DNA of 14,021 nucleotides from Syntrophaceae bacterium UBA7544 (GTDB taxonomy: Bacteria > Desulfobacterota > Syntrophia > Syntrophales > Smithellaceae): the NCBI GenBank assembly GCA_002479215.1, contig DLME01000014.1:6104-20124 (forward strand), written 5' to 3'. Below are positions 13,772-14,021 of the stretch, one piece after another. The stretch's first letter is position 1. The number at the start of each line of letters is the position of its first letter. The translations under genes were made by a program, and so were the position numbers. The notes beneath the pieces are model-generated. The model did no database searches and was not told the DNA's origin. It worked only from the letters and a program-made list of their open reading frames with translations.

Positions 13772-14021
13772 TTTTTCAGATTTTTCCATTCACTCAAACT
13801 ATTAATAAAATAATCTTTCAATTTACCTAAGTCACCCTTAGCGTTATGATAAGACGTTTCGAATAAAATAAGCACCTCTTCTAGTAAATCTTTTTCTTTT
13901 TTCTTCTTTTTCTTAAATACGGGATGTCCCTTAAAAACTAGGACTTCTTTTTTTTCAATGTCTATATCTACTGGGTATTTGCCTGTTTTATCAAGAGGCC
14001 TGACTTGAAAGTTTTTGTTAA
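13768..14021 (-). CDS. C-terminal 83 codons of an unrecognised Lys-rich protein, 5' end outside window
   Basis: The minus-strand frame is open from the window edge to TGA at 13770-13768 and reads VRPLDKTGKYPVDIDIEKK, then VLVFKGHPVFKKKK, then a helical acidic/basic tail. I do not recognise the family. A strand followed by xxxHPV(F/Y) and a terminal helix is compatible with the end of a GHKL-type ATPase, but that is a guess. Its stop overlaps the next gene's start in an ATGA arrangement, a sign of translational coupling, and the composition matches the AT-rich cassette. Because it is cut by the window edge, length, start and domains are unknown. Expressed as an operon it would be the upstream partner of the frameshifted gene and the radical SAM gene. 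Confidence 0.55.
   Translation of the reverse strand, partial: NKNFQVRPLDKTGKYPVDIDIEKKEVLVFKGHPVFKKKKKKEKDLLEEVLILFETSYHNAKGDLGKLKDYFINSLSEWKNLKK

Overview
The window most likely comes from an anaerobic deltaproteobacterium (Desulfobacterota), perhaps a syntrophic fatty-acid or aromatic-acid degrader of the Syntrophia type. This is inferred from gene content: CoA-linked beta-oxidation-type enzymes, an FdhE-type formate dehydrogenase chaperone and a thiamine-diphosphate (TPP) enzyme next to a D-2-hydroxyacid dehydrogenase. No rRNA, tRNA or CRISPR array is visible.

Layout. 1-839 (minus): N-terminal 279 codons of a TPP-dependent enzyme of the acetolactate synthase/benzoylformate decarboxylase family, cut by the window edge, with a good promoter at 895-923. 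841-1245: a gene-free stretch filled with inverted repeats. 1246-2703 (plus): D-2-hydroxyacid dehydrogenase followed by a MaoC-like hydratase. A 13-bp bidirectional terminator hairpin (2710-2750) separates these from the convergent thiolase (2843-4027, minus). 4169-5335 (minus): a membrane acyltransferase-3 protein. 5336-5666: a second inverted-repeat cluster. 5667-6434 (minus): enoyl-CoA hydratase. 6563-6640: an unannotated remnant of a REP-associated (Y1/RAYT) transposase that runs into the 3' end of the next gene. 6621-8333 (minus): a two-domain metallophosphoesterase plus nucleotidyltransferase. Divergent from it, behind a perfect-consensus sigma70 promoter, are a DUF1003 membrane protein (8588-9040) and an ion transporter of the NhaD/CitMHS type (9084-10547). 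FdhE follows at 10655-11512.

From about 11513 to the window end the DNA becomes clearly more AT-rich. It holds a compact minus-strand cassette whose genes are not housekeeping genes: the C-terminal 83 codons of an unrecognised Lys-rich protein (13768-14021); a gene coupled to it by an ATGA overlap and broken by two frameshifts (12805-13771, 322 residues when repaired), with weak Rossmann/methyltransferase-like motifs; and, 19 nt further on, a B12-binding-type radical SAM protein (11670-12785). Pairing of a radical SAM protein with a methyltransferase-like partner in an AT-rich segment looks like a horizontally acquired accessory or defence-type locus. Its function cannot be settled from sequence alone.

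Working together: the thiolase, enoyl-CoA hydratase and MaoC hydratase could serve acyl-CoA turnover. The TPP enzyme and the dehydrogenase could interconvert a 2-oxo acid and a 2-hydroxy acid. No complete pathway is encoded in the window.
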